NCBI RefSeq assembly: GCF_032854445.1
Contig: NC_088301.1
Coordinates: 52,995,187-53,059,186, forward strand
DNA: 64,000 bases
Reading direction: 5' to 3'
DNA from: Liolophura sinensis
Lineage: Eukaryota > Mollusca > Polyplacophora > Chitonida > Chitonidae
Every line of letters begins with the position of its first letter. The stretch's first letter is position 1. A model generated the notes under the pieces. That model did no database searches. It was not told the origin of the DNA and saw only the letters and a list, made by a program, of their open reading frames with translations. The position numbers and the translations under genes were made by a program. Positions 1-37,158 of this stretch are shown piece after piece.

Positions 1-1118
1 CAAGAAGAAAGCCGAGAAGATTTATTGTGCTTAAAAGCATAAAATTATATGTTAAGTCACAGCCTAAACTCCATATTACAAAGTAACTCAGATTTGATAG
101 CAAGGCTACCTCGTCTGTAGAGGACACATGAATTCAAAATTTCAGCTAAATATAAAAAGTACTGTTGTGAATTTGGTAATCAACAGCATCAGCAATTATT
201 AAAGCAGCTCCCTCCTGTCACTGCTTTATATGCATGTAAAACCTCAGGACATGCTGATACCTTAGCAAACATTTACATTACCACTTATTCTAATACACAA
301 TATAAAATATGCTGTGAATTTTGTAATTTATAGTAATTAATATACACACGGCAAATCTATCATGGAACATCCTGCTTGCTTATTGTACTCACCATGTGTG
401 CAAAACATCAGCTCAATACATGCAGTACTTTTTAAGATACCACCAACACCATTCTAATTAACATGGATTCTCATACACAAAACATTAAGTCCTGAATATT
501 TACATGTGTACAAACCCTGATATATGTATTATGCACACAGCAAATCAATGGTGAAACATCCCCCTCCTGTTATTTTCCTCTACACGTGCACAAATCCTGA
601 GCTCATTACATGCAGTACTTTACGATACAGCAGGAACCCCTAACATTTTACACAATACACTAAGTCATGAATTTTGTACTTTACAATATTTAATATGCAC
701 ACAGCGTACCAATGATGTAATATCCCTCACCCGTTATTTATTCTACATGTGTGCAAACCCTGAGCTCAATACTTGCAATCCTGTAAGATACAACATCTAA
801 CATTTTGTTTAGCATTCATGTATCCTTTAAGCCAAAACCATTCATTCATAATTTAAAAGCAATAAAATACACGTATGTTACTTTCAGCAACCTGCTATAT
901 GTAATATGTATCAGAATTGTAAGACTGATAGTTGCATTTATGAAACAGTGGTTTTACACAATCTAAGACTACCCTAAAAATATGTTTTATACAGACAAAG
1001 ATACAGTAGCTCAGTGTTATTAGAATATCTAACAATTTGGAACATGATGTTTACATGTACATGCAGAAAATAACAACAAAATAACTTCAAAATCTCTTAA
1101 ATAAATTGTTTCATTTAC
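1..1118. other. Non-coding stretch, probably intron of the minus-strand gene
   Basis: AT-rich sequence with no convincing exon. Several loosely repeated phrases recur about every 180 bp (for example 'acatgcagtacttta' and 'tgagctcaatac' near 410-440, 600-620 and 750-770), which suggests an old, diverged tandem duplication. The right boundary is the donor of the exon ending at 1119. Confidence 0.5.
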
Positions 1119-1240
1119 CTAGTCTCTGGTTGATGCTGGGCAGAACATCTTCATCATAATTTTCATCAGCCAAAGACATTTTTTGAGAAAGCGGTCTTGA
1201 AACCTGTGGAGAGTTAGTGGCTGACTGGTTCCTTTTGGTC
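1119..1240 (-). CDS. Second visible coding exon of an unidentified minus-strand gene
   Basis: On the minus strand a clean acceptor (…attatcag) at 1242-1241 opens an exon running 1240 down to 1119, followed by a donor (AG|gtaaat). Read in the phase left by the candidate first exon at 7651-7617 it is open throughout (about 40 codons, ending in phase 1). It encodes a polar peptide containing QVSRPLSQKMSLADE and YDEDVLPSINQRL. The other two frames have a stop: one early, one at the very end. I do not recognise the family. The gene continues past the left edge of the window. The call rests on paired splice sites and phase agreement; no homology supports it. Confidence 0.45.
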
Positions 1241-1454
1241 CTGATAATAAAAAGAAATTATAATATATTGTCTAATATCTCAACACAGTTTTCCCCCTGA
1301 TTAACATACATGTAGGCTCAATCCATGTTGAGTGACCTGGTCATTAGAAAGCCAATCAAACATAAATAAAATAAAAACCCAAAAAATACCTTGGGGACAA
1401 GGAAAATCCATGTACAAAATATTACCGGATGATTTACATCATTCGATCTAATAC

Positions 1455-1805
1455 TCATGTTTCGAGATATGACGTTACGACGACAGGGTGATGTCCCTTT
1501 ATGATATGACGTCATCACTTCACGGCACGGTAGGGCCAATCTGGTAATTTTAACATGGGGTGGTATACAGAATATAGAGAAGTAATTGAAAGGATTACAC
1601 TGATCTTCTGAATTGTGTTCAGGGGTGAATTAGCATTCCCCCAATGTTGCACAAAAAATGATGTTCTGTCGATACTTTGATCTAAACATGATCACTGCCA
1701 TGTTAAAAGATAGGCAAGTAGCCCTACTGTGCCGTGAAGTGGCAACATCTTTTTGCACCGAGACGTCATTCTGTTGTCGTAATGGCATAACTCGAAAACT
1801 GTATA
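1455..1805. repeat. Imperfect inverted repeat (foldback/MITE-like)
   Basis: A left arm at about 1455-1557 and a right arm at about 1697-1805 are reverse complements with scattered mismatches. Shared landmarks are 'tttcgag.tatg..ttacgac.acag', 'cacttcacggcac.gtagggc' and 'ttttaacatgg', separated by a spacer of about 140 bp. Both arms show the same conceptual CREV.TS…RN.I.R peptide on opposite strands, which is a by-product of the inverted repeat and not evidence of genes. It looks like a non-autonomous foldback transposon; target-site duplications were not clear. Confidence 0.6.
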
Positions 1806-2536
1806 TTACCTGTCAGCTGGACAACAGACAATTTGTGAAAGAGAATAAAACAATAATGAACTAAAAGGTTTTAAGAAACCTAAAACTGGTCTGGCAAATA
1901 TGGCAACATTGAAGAGAAGACAGATTTATGTTAGTGCCCACTGGCCTTGAAAAGCTGATGAGCTTGAAAGCGCCATCGTTGTTGATTGACTCGAATTCAA
2001 TATATGTTCATCCAGGTTTCAACCTCCTTGTCCAAAATGTTGAAAGGCTATATACCAATGTTATACTAACCCCACCAAGCAGGTGTATCAACACAAGGAT
2101 AAACGTAATGTAAATGGGTTGCCAGCCATAAGTGTAATGGGGAAATTAGTTAGGGATGTCACTGTTAGTACCTAGGTACATGTACATTGTTTTAAACAAC
2201 ACCTGATGTGTGTAGCAGCGATTCATTGGCAGGGATTCATAGAAGTCCAAATTTTTACAACTGGAGATTCAATATTGAGTTTTTTCTGCTCCAGAATATT
2301 ATTTGTACTTTAAACTCCAACTATAACCTGGTTTTGAGTTAAATTCCACTCTAGCAAACCAGTAATTTTGTAAACATGAAAGTATATATGAAATGTACAT
2401 ATACATGAGAAAGAGAAAGTTTAATTTCACTTGAGATTCATTTCTGATCACGATTTTATTGTTGATACATACATATACTTTAAGTATAATATCTTTATCA
2501 AAGATGCATGTATTCACTGTATAATAAAATAAGGTA

Positions 2537-3338
2537 AATGGCTATCTGCTTACAACTGCAGAAATGGACAAATGTTACTCACGACACATTATCATCTCTG
2601 TATGTATGTATGTATCCACCACAAAATTACTTTCTATGCAGAAAACAGATTGAGTTATATTTATTTATCTGATTGGTGTTTTAGGCTGTACTCAATAATA
2701 TTTCACTTATATGACGGCGGACAGCATTATGGTGGAAGGAAATCGGGCAGGGTCCGGGAGAAACCCACGACCATCCGCAGATTGCTGGCACACCTTCCCA
2801 CGTACGGCCGGAGAGGAAGCCAGCATGAGTTGGATTTGAAGTCAGAACGACCACATTGGTCATTACACTGTGCTAGTGTGCTAACCAGCTGAGCCACGGA
2901 GGCCCCCGTTGGAGTTTTAGCCCAGACACGAAATCATATCTATTTATACAGTATATATAGGCAAACTGGCAATATGGTAACCATGACAACCACAGAAATG
3001 AATATACCTGAGTTGCAACACATCATCATTGGTGTATGAAGATATCCACCAAAAATTTAACTCTATGAAGAAAACAGTTGGAGTTACAGCCCGGAAATGA
3101 AATCATACCTACTTATATAGTGTATATAAAGAAAATGGCTATGTGGTTACCATTACAACTACAGAAATTAACAAATGTGAGTCAAGATACATGGTCACCA
3201 GTGTATCTATGTATCCACCAAAAATTAAAACTCTCTGTGGAAAACAATGGGAGATATAGCCCTGACACAAACACAGTCTGACAGACGGACAAAATCGGTA
3301 TAACATAATACACTCTGCCTAATGGCAGTCGTATATAA
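2537..3338. repeat. Three-unit diverged tandem repeat with a SINE inserted in unit one
   Basis: A unit of about 155-170 bp recurs three times, starting near 2537, 2962 and 3133. Each carries 'gcaatatggtaacc / acaactacagaaat…acaaatg', then 'gtatccaccaaaaatt', then 'gaaaacagttggagtta.agcc'. The array ends with a 'ctgacagacggacaaaatcgg' tail at about 3278-3300. The first unit is split by the minus-oriented SINE at about 2658-2907, so the SINE is younger than the array. Confidence 0.6.
2658..2907 (-). mobile_element. tRNA-derived SINE, minus orientation, copy 1
   Basis: Read on the minus strand this begins gggggcctccgtggctcagc, a tRNA-like head with an A-box resembling TGGCTCAGCTGG. It continues through the body shared with the other two copies (aagtccaactcatgctggcttcctctccggccgtacgtgggaaggt…) and ends in the conserved tail (tataagtgaaatattattgagtac…). 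It is diverged from the copies at 47.7 and 62.4 kb. It sits inside unit one of the tandem repeat and contains no protein gene. Confidence 0.85.
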
Positions 3339-5326
3339 ACAAACACAGAGCTTATCCTGATTAGAGATATATATTAAAACAGTCATAAACCATCCATGTT
3401 CAGTTGTTGGTTGTTATTTTAGGAGAAAACAGAAACCACAATGTAACAAACTCTGAAGATACTGAAAGTAATGAACCTGTCTTTTCTGAAAAGTTGACTG
3501 TAAGCACCCAAGGGAGCCTTATCTCAGATCACTGACTAGCTTTGACCTAATTGACATTGCCTTTAAAACGCTCATACTTCAGGAAGAGGGGAGCCAAGAA
3601 CATGTTGAGTTGCATGAAGTTTAAGGGTGAAACTTCAACCTTGTCCTTACATATGAACTTCCCTGTATGGATTTGGTAAATGCACCTGTCCTTTCAACTG
3701 CTTCTACTAGGGTTTTCACATCAACATTGAATCAGTAAAAAAATACATTTTTTATCCATCAAAGTTTCCTTGCTCAGGAAATAATATCAATTACATGATT
3801 CCTGACATGCTTTTGACGGGAGAAAAATTATCCTTACACCTGACTAACCATTTTGCTTAACATGGGATGTCCCCAACAGTCCATTTCTGGCGCCAAAAAA
3901 AAGGGCTCAAGTGAGAGCCTCAAGCTGGGAAGCTGATGCTAATTTAAAACGGAGGCAGTCTTGGAGATTTTTTGATGATATAGGTTGGAAGATTGAGCCA
4001 GCTACTGCAAAAATTTAAGATCTACATGAATCAGTTTCAATTTGTCACAATGATTACTCCAACAACAGAGATATACACCCGCCTATTACTAAACTTCAAT
4101 CGCAAATAGTACATTCACTGTGTAGATTCAGTAAATTGATTCAAACAGTTGCCTGCTACCTACATAAAACCGATACAAGTGCAAGCTTTTTATTATTAAA
4201 CACAGTACTTTGCAGTATTTTGATACAAAGAATCCACCAACATCACACTGCAAGTGCTTAGTGGACAAGGCTTTGAGCTTCTACTGGGTTACACAGGTCA
4301 GCAGGCAGATTTAATGAGGCAACCAGATTGACCCCGAGTCTGCCAGACTAACCACAAAGTTGCAGAACACAGATGGTTAGTGATCAGTATTATGTGGATG
4401 CTTGTTCTCAGTGACAGACTTTTGTGATGGCAATCCATCTTGGATATCTTTAGGACTCATTTACTCAACCCATGTAAGACATCACACGCTTGACCACTTC
4501 GGATTGTCATGGATGCAGCCATTGACAATCAAAGTCAATGCTACACATATAATTTTGAATGCACTTCAGTTTTTATCCAAAAATTTGAGTATTTGTACTA
4601 GAAAAACACAGAATTGAGTTTTTTTTAACTGAATTTGAACACCAAATACTGGAGTCTAAAATCGACATGTATGAATCCCTGATGTAGGCCGCCATGTATA
4701 ACAGAGAATAAACCTATGTTTATCAGTTGGAATAACGAAAAGGAGGGGTAAGTTATTCGATCAGCTGATATCATAATCGTACAATACAATACACTTTAAA
4801 TGCTTTACCGCCTGTTGTGTGTATTATGCAATATTAGCATGCATATGTTACATATCTTGATGTACTATAACTCACATTCAGTAATTGTGAAATAGGTACC
4901 TCAACCGCTTTGGGTTTGTTGTTTTCATTTTTCTGGGGTTTTTTTTTTTTTTTTTTTCCATTTGTTTTTTTTTTTTTTCAAAAAGAAAAATGTACATGTA
5001 TACAGCTAATTAATGTCACTAAACACAGCTCCATGTTTTATGAAATACAACACATTTTAATGTTGGAAAAATCCACAAAGGCTTTCAAATATTGGTACTT
5101 TCATCATGACCATATTCAGAAAGTGATCAAGACATTACTGGTAACTGTATGTACCTACATGTAGAAGGATGCAATGGCAAGAGAAGATACAGCTAAGATC
5201 AACTATGGTACATGACGATAAGTTTCGTCCTCAGATATGGAAAGTGTATCCCATGATTCATTGGGGCAGAACATCAGCGGTGGTCAAGGGATTATATGGA
5301 CAGTTCCCGAATGTAATAAATCCTGA

Positions 5327-5802
5327 CTAGTAGCTTGAGAAATATTTGGATGCACCATAGTCATGCTGGCTGGCTTCACTTTCCCTTTCCATGTCATTTC
5401 TCTCCTCCTCTAAATCCTGTGTATCGTCAAACTCATCATCTTCTTCATTATTCCACTTGGAGAGCACTTGCACAGCTTGTATCGCTGTAAATCTGCGTGG
5501 TCGCGATGCACGACAAGCGCTTTTACTCCCGGATGAGCTGGGAACTCTCCGAAGAATTCCCCGTCTGAACAACGTCTGTTCCAGCCTCGTTTTCATAATT
5601 CTACACGTCATTATATCTAAAATAGGACTAGAGGTCATATGTCTTCAACTCTGATTGGTCACATTAACACAGTAGAGCAAAATAAGGGTATTCCCCAGGT
5701 TCAAAGATGATGACGTAAGCAAGCCGCTGTCACCGGCTTTTCGCAGAAAGTAATCAAAACGTCCGTGCCGCTGTCAGCGGCTTGCCGGAGGCAAAGAGTT
5801 AA
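5327..5802 (-). mobile_element. Truncated 5' end of a piggyBac-like DNA transposon with N-terminal transposase fragment
   Basis: On the minus strand the element opens with the TTAA target (5799-5802) followed by ctctttgcctccgg, a sequence of the piggyBac terminal type. Two near-palindromic subterminal motifs follow (gccgctgtcagcggc near 5767-5782 and aagccgctgtcaccggctt at 5721-5739). About 160 bp in, an ORF runs from 5638 to 5327 (103 codons) with a basic RRFTA.QAVQVL segment and then an acidic run, a layout like piggyBac transposase N-termini. The DDD catalytic domain is absent and no partner terminus with TTAA was found downstream, so the copy is 3'-truncated and cannot be autonomous. Confidence 0.6.
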
Positions 5803-7616
5803 TGGACTTTTGTGAATTTTTCTTTCTAACAGTGATATTCTCAGTCATCTACATTATTTTGCGAACAAAATTTTTAACTTTTGGGACTGGATTATTTATG
5901 GTATCATAATTTTCAACCATTTGAATTAATGTAAACTACAATGGAGTCCAGGAGTAGTTTGACTGATTTGACTGTTCAGTGTTGGTGATTACTCAAGTGC
6001 TCAAATGACCTGGTTTGTACGATAAATTATGTGGTAACGGTTTTTAACAACTGGCAACATCATAGCCTGGATGCTTTATTATAAGATACTTTAATGGATT
6101 ACTTTTAAAAAATTGTGTGTGGAGAATGGAAGGGGATAACTTATGACATGGATTAACTAGAGTGCTCATATGGGTAGGTCTGAAGTCCAGAATGACAGAC
6201 TGGATGGATATAAAGATCAGATGTAAGAGGGGTCCGCTACATATATACAAGTGACCATAATGCAGAAACTACTATCTGGACATGAGTGCAACAGAATCAA
6301 AAAGAGCACATTTCAAGCTATCCAGATACACATGCTATCTAAAGGATTGCTTTGCTTTCAGGTCAATTTTTCGGATTGGTCAAAATGCGAGCATGATAGC
6401 TCTTCCCGGGAGCAATGCTGTTTGAACCCCGTGACCACATCTGGCAGACGAAACAGGGGAGACAATCTACTAAAAATGGCTTTCGAGGTCACTATTCACA
6501 GTCATAATATTTCTTTCATCCGGTTGGTGAAATGGGTCAGAACTATAATACATACAGTCATAATGTATAGGACTAATACAAAGTGATTTGGGTACAAAGT
6601 GCATGATTTTACCACATGGATCCATAGTCCTGGATTACACAGGACATTGTTCGCTTTTTTATATTTGAACTGGCGCTCAGTCATGATTTACTCCCATTCA
6701 CCCCTGAAGGATACTTAGTAAAATTTCAGAAAATATTTGATTACTTGCCTTCCTGGCATGATTAGTTAGTCCTTTACAATGCTTACGGCCTACACTGCCA
6801 GTGTGATATTTTAAAATTCTGACATCTGCACATATGGCATCCAAACTTACATGTATAATTACAACAAGTCATTTTTCTACCCCTTTTGGATGAAATAAGA
6901 AAACTGTTGTGTCTACAGACATCAACAAAAATATTAGTATTCTGGACTTTTTTGATGCCTGAGCTCAGTTACATTTCAGAAACTACATGTAGATCACCTG
7001 ACTTGTCAAAATGGCTGTCAACAACAAGTAGTTTGATACATTTGAAGTTCTCAAAGAAAATGTAACCACAAGACAGCGAATCTATTAATCACTAAGAGCA
7101 GTGAATTAACAATGCAGTACTCCAGATCTAACCAGACAATGACATGAAAATGTGCATGAGGTGAGCACTATTTTCATGTCTGAAGACATGAGGTTTGAAA
7201 TCCCCAAAAATGCTCTTTGAGAGGCGGGGGTAGACTCAATGTCATGATGGACGTCAAAATTTTAAAATAACACACGGCATGAGCTATGTACAAAACAAGA
7301 ACACTCATCAAGAGCTAATGGGTCCATATGGCACACACACACACACTGTAAAATGCATACAACTGTATGTGAATGTTTAATCTTCGATTAGTCGACGGAT
7401 ATGTTACATCTTTTCAGTGATGCCTAGACTGGTATCTAGAACAAACCGAACATGTTTAGACAGATATTCACTTCTGCTTCCGAACTAATGTGAAGGCTAT
7501 TGGATAGAGCAGGACAGTTTGTGTTTCCCTTGGATATCTGCAAATGCTACACGTATCTCAACAAACTAAACTCCTCCTTTGCTTAAGATATATACGGATA
7601 AGCGCCTGAATCTCAC

Positions 7617-7651
7617 CGTGCGCAGCCGCTCTCCTTCGTCTGCGATGCCAT
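7617..7651 (-). CDS. Candidate first coding exon of the same unidentified minus-strand gene
   Basis: On the minus strand an ATG at 7651-7649 opens MASQTKESGCA plus two bases (CG), directly followed by a strong donor (CG|gtgaga) at 7616. The phase-2 end joins exactly to the exon at 1240-1119 (CG|G = Arg, then TKRNQSATNS). It lies in a CpG-richer patch head-to-head with KDM5 (ATG at 8463), as expected of a divergent promoter pair. The intervening intron would be about 6.4 kb, and further small exons inside it cannot be excluded. Identity unknown. Confidence 0.45.
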
Positions 7652-7685
7652 TTTAAAGCTTGCGCTTTCTCTGAAAAGCCGATAA

Positions 7686-7701
7686 AAGCGCCACCTCTCG
7701 G
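7686..7701. promoter_or_regulatory. CTCF-like motif 1
   Basis: The sequence aagcgccacctctcgg matches the reverse orientation of the bilaterian CTCF core (agcgccmcctnnnggn) at most informative positions. It lies about 35 bp upstream of the minus-strand start codon. Motif match only. Confidence 0.35.
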
Positions 7702-7785
7702 TATGCCATCACATCGCTAAATCGGCTTTTTCCGACACTTCTCGATAAATTCCGACAAGCAAATCTATTTCCGTTTGACTTGCTA

Positions 7786-7802
7786 CAGCGCCACCTAGTA
7801 GC
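7786..7802. promoter_or_regulatory. CTCF-like motif 2
   Basis: The sequence cagcgccacctagtagc is a close match to the common CTCF site form (agcgccacctagtggc). It is 100 bp from motif 1 and in the same orientation, between two divergent genes, where insulator sites are often found. Motif match only. Confidence 0.45.
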
Positions 7803-8414
7803 AAATGGGGGTACTACTGAAATCTGTCAAAATGAATTTAACTCGTACATTTCTTCCCCTTTAATAACGTTATCTACGTTGCTAATAAAGGTACGAGTGA
7901 GCAGGTCCTTCAGATGACGCTCCCCAATTTCTGTATTTCACATAATTTTAAGCTTACTTAGCAACATATTCGAACAAATATAGGCTGATTGTATCTTGAT
8001 GCTTATAATAATAGGACTCGATGTCGTAAAACAGCAAAACAGAAACATATTTTCCTGACAAAATGGGCTGCATAAGGGGAGTTTTAAACTACAATCTTGA
8101 TTTACGGACGGATGACCTCTAGGTAGAAATTAATGCGCCATCAGTCATCATATAATCCTGTAAAATCACTCGACTGTTCGTTCTAGGTGTATAAGCACTC
8201 AGAAATGGTCGAAAGTATAATTATATTTGATGTCTTGCCCACATTTTCTGAAATAGCACGATATCAGGGAAATTTTTTTAACAATAAGTCTATGGTTTAC
8301 TTTTCTCCGCGCATACCGCGTGTTGATGTGCTCTTCGGTCATGTGTACCGACAACATTTTCACGCAAGATGTCTAATAGGTTTGCTGTAATATTGTTGTA
8401 ACATTGGATTTTGA

Positions 8415-34541
<26,127 letters not shown>

Positions 34542-37150
34542 CAATGTCATCAGGTGGTTTGACAATATACCGTTTAAACTGTATGTAAATAAGAGAAATA
34601 ATGCTTGAATTTAGAAGCTCTAAAATAAGTGGGCAAAACAATGTTCTGCTTTGCCGGATTTTACTGGTTATCAGACCATTTGCTTGTGATGACTTCTCTG
34701 AGAACATTCTGTAACCTGTACAGTTGTAACTTATGTGTCTGTTGAAAGCGTTTTCCAAGTTCACTGAGCTAAGAATGACTTTTTCTCTCAAATATCGAGA
34801 GATTTGATAGTGAATTTTATGAGCTGATTGTTTGCCAGGAGAGTAAGGAATGAACTGCTGTCTCAGTAATGGTTGTTTATTTCCCCCACCAGCCTAGCGA
34901 TTGAAACATGTACATTGCCTTGGTCTTAGACAACTACTTTATATCTGTGACACCTCAGAACAATAAAACACTTTTATGTTTGACAACAGGCCTCAAAATA
35001 ATAGGAATTGTCTCTCGATTTATTAAATTAAGCAGAACAAGTTTTTTTCCTTCCTGCTTATGCCAAATGACTAGAGTGGCCATAAGATTTAACTTGACAA
35101 TCTTAGCCAATAGAACCTTTAGGTGTGATTTCTACAAACGTCTTAAAGGAGAAGAAAATTTAAATATCAATCATATACCATTGAAAAGAGTGTGCATTTC
35201 CTCACAGGTGCATGCCATAAAAAAATTCTAATTTTTACTGCAAGTTGATCAGTTATAAATAAAGTCAGCTCAAAAATCCACTGTGGGCAACCCCATTTTG
35301 CCTAAGAACTAGTCTTGAAGTCCTCTGTGTTAGGAGGAGAATTGCCGTCGGAAACTGCCAAAGTGCAGTTCGTACATTTTTGGTACAACTCTTCTTCCCA
35401 GAAGGTAGCGAATAGTACAGTTCGTTTTCCACTTGACGATCGGGAAACCGGAATGTTGGCCATAGGTTCCAAGTTTACACGAACAAGCCTGCAGTTTTAA
35501 CGACTCTCATTAGCTAAGAGGCAAATGAGCATAAATTACAGGGTGTTAAAGATGGAGGACGCAACAGACAATCGATTTATGCCAGCTTTGCCATATCCAG
35601 GCTTTTACGTGTATGGCGAGGAGGCACCACCAAATATAAAAGCGTGCTCTTTTCCGCCTATAGTGTCATGTTTTTAATTTTTCTTCTATAAACATCAGTA
35701 CTATAGAAGTCAAGATTTGTTTGAGATAGGAAAGTTACTTCAAATTTTGGTAAACTGAAGACTTGCTGTCTTGATCGAAATGAATTTCGGGACACAAGGT
35801 CAGCTCCTGTTCTGCTGATAAAAATGCATTCCTCAAGAAGTGGCGAATAACATTGTCTATAGATGAGCAAGCTTTGTCTCCCTCAGTTACACAGATAGAA
35901 GGGGAATTGCAAGCAAAAAGGATAAATGGTCCCATAAATTTCTTCATACAACTGGAATTGGAAATGGTGAAGGAGGAAAATAAATTAAAGTGCTAAAGTT
36001 CAGACTACAAGTCATAGAAGATAATTTATTGGGTGCTCCAATGAGGAGTTGAAAACTTTATTTTGAGGTGAATGTATTTTGAGGGATATGTTGCCAGTGT
36101 ATGTTATTTTGAGGCCTGTTCAGTCAAACTTCAATGCCATGCTTGAGATACTTGAGATATGTTGCAGGGTTATGCATTTTTGTTTTTTTTTTTTGTAATA
36201 GCCACCTGAAAAGCTGTTTTATGTTGTATTCACACTTTTTGTTGTATGTAAATAGTACAAATAGTTCACCTTAAATGGTATTTATTTTTAAGTGAGTCTC
36301 TACACTCCCAAGAGTTCAGACTGACATTAACTAAACTTCATGCGTTAATATGTTCAAACGTATCCAGGAAAAATTATCTAAATTGGAACTGCTTTTTCAG
36401 AAAAAGAAATCTGCCATGTACTTCCATTTCAAACAGATGGTTATTTACTATTCTTGTCCTGAAAGAAGAGTGTGCTTTTATTAAGAAATATACGAAATAC
36501 TGAATCATCAAAGTGTTCAGTGTTTTTTGCAGTTTGAACGAATTTTTGTCTTAATCAAAATTCAGAATGAACAGATATTTGCTTGACACCAGTTTTGATA
36601 CCAGTTGGTTTCACAGCTTCTCATGTAATTTGTGTGAAAGAATATGTAATGAGAGAATGGCTGTTCAAAAGAATGTGAGTGAAATAGGTCATTAAATGCC
36701 TGTGCTAATAAGGCCTTTAGTTCAGTTTATTTGAGTTTTTACTCCATCATACCTCAAGTAAAACTGTCATGTATGTGCTTTACTTCACAGTATCACTGGT
36801 ATCTCCTTTAACAAAACAAGATGTTCAGTTCTCATTCAGCTTCCTACAATTATAAGCTTCAATTAAAAACATTGGCTGTCGAAATCCATGTATGCCTAAA
36901 TATTTAAAAAAAAAGAAGAGTAGTATAAAAACTACCACTTTGTGACATTTATTTGACTTTAAATTCACTCCTTGGGCAATTTAGGTCATGCAGAGTAGGT
37001 GAGTTCACTCACCCACAGTGGAGCCATGATGTCATTAACTGGGGTGTCATGTCTTGTGTCTTGCGCATGATTCTTCAGTGGCGGCATCACTTGGACAGCA
37101 TAAACTCACCCTGTCACAAGAAGACTCGTTATATGTACACACACCAATGA
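34542..37150. other. KDM5 3' flank and intergenic sequence
   Basis: 3' UTR followed by sequence without a clear gene. The segment 35320-35680 is CpG-richer than its surroundings and contains a 41-codon ATG frame at 35552-35677 with no known relative. A TATAAAAG lies at 35635-35642. A poly-T run is near 36182-36195. Nothing else is supported. Confidence 0.5.
34972..35263 (+). terminator. Candidate KDM5 polyadenylation signals
   Basis: AATAAA hexamers lie at 34972-34977 and 35258-35263, about 430 and 720 bp after the KDM5 stop codon at 34541. Either could end the 3' UTR; sequence alone does not choose. Confidence 0.45.
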
Positions 37151-37158
37151 CTAATGAC

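Larger units (their letters stand above)
1241..7616 (-). other. Long intron of the unidentified minus-strand gene
   Basis: If the two flanking exons are correctly joined, this whole stretch is a single intron of about 6.4 kb. It holds the foldback at 1455-1805, the tandem repeat with nested SINE at 2537-3338, a poly-T-rich patch at about 4928-4978 and the piggyBac remnant at 5327-5802. A (CA)n tract lies at about 7330-7346. I see nothing else resembling a conserved exon on either strand. Confidence 0.4.

Noticed and set aside
1658-1864. 68-codon ORF with a CREV…CCRNGITRK peptide, similar to the ORF at 1539-1318 on the other strand
   Set aside because: The similarity is explained by the inverted repeat; neither looks like a conserved protein.
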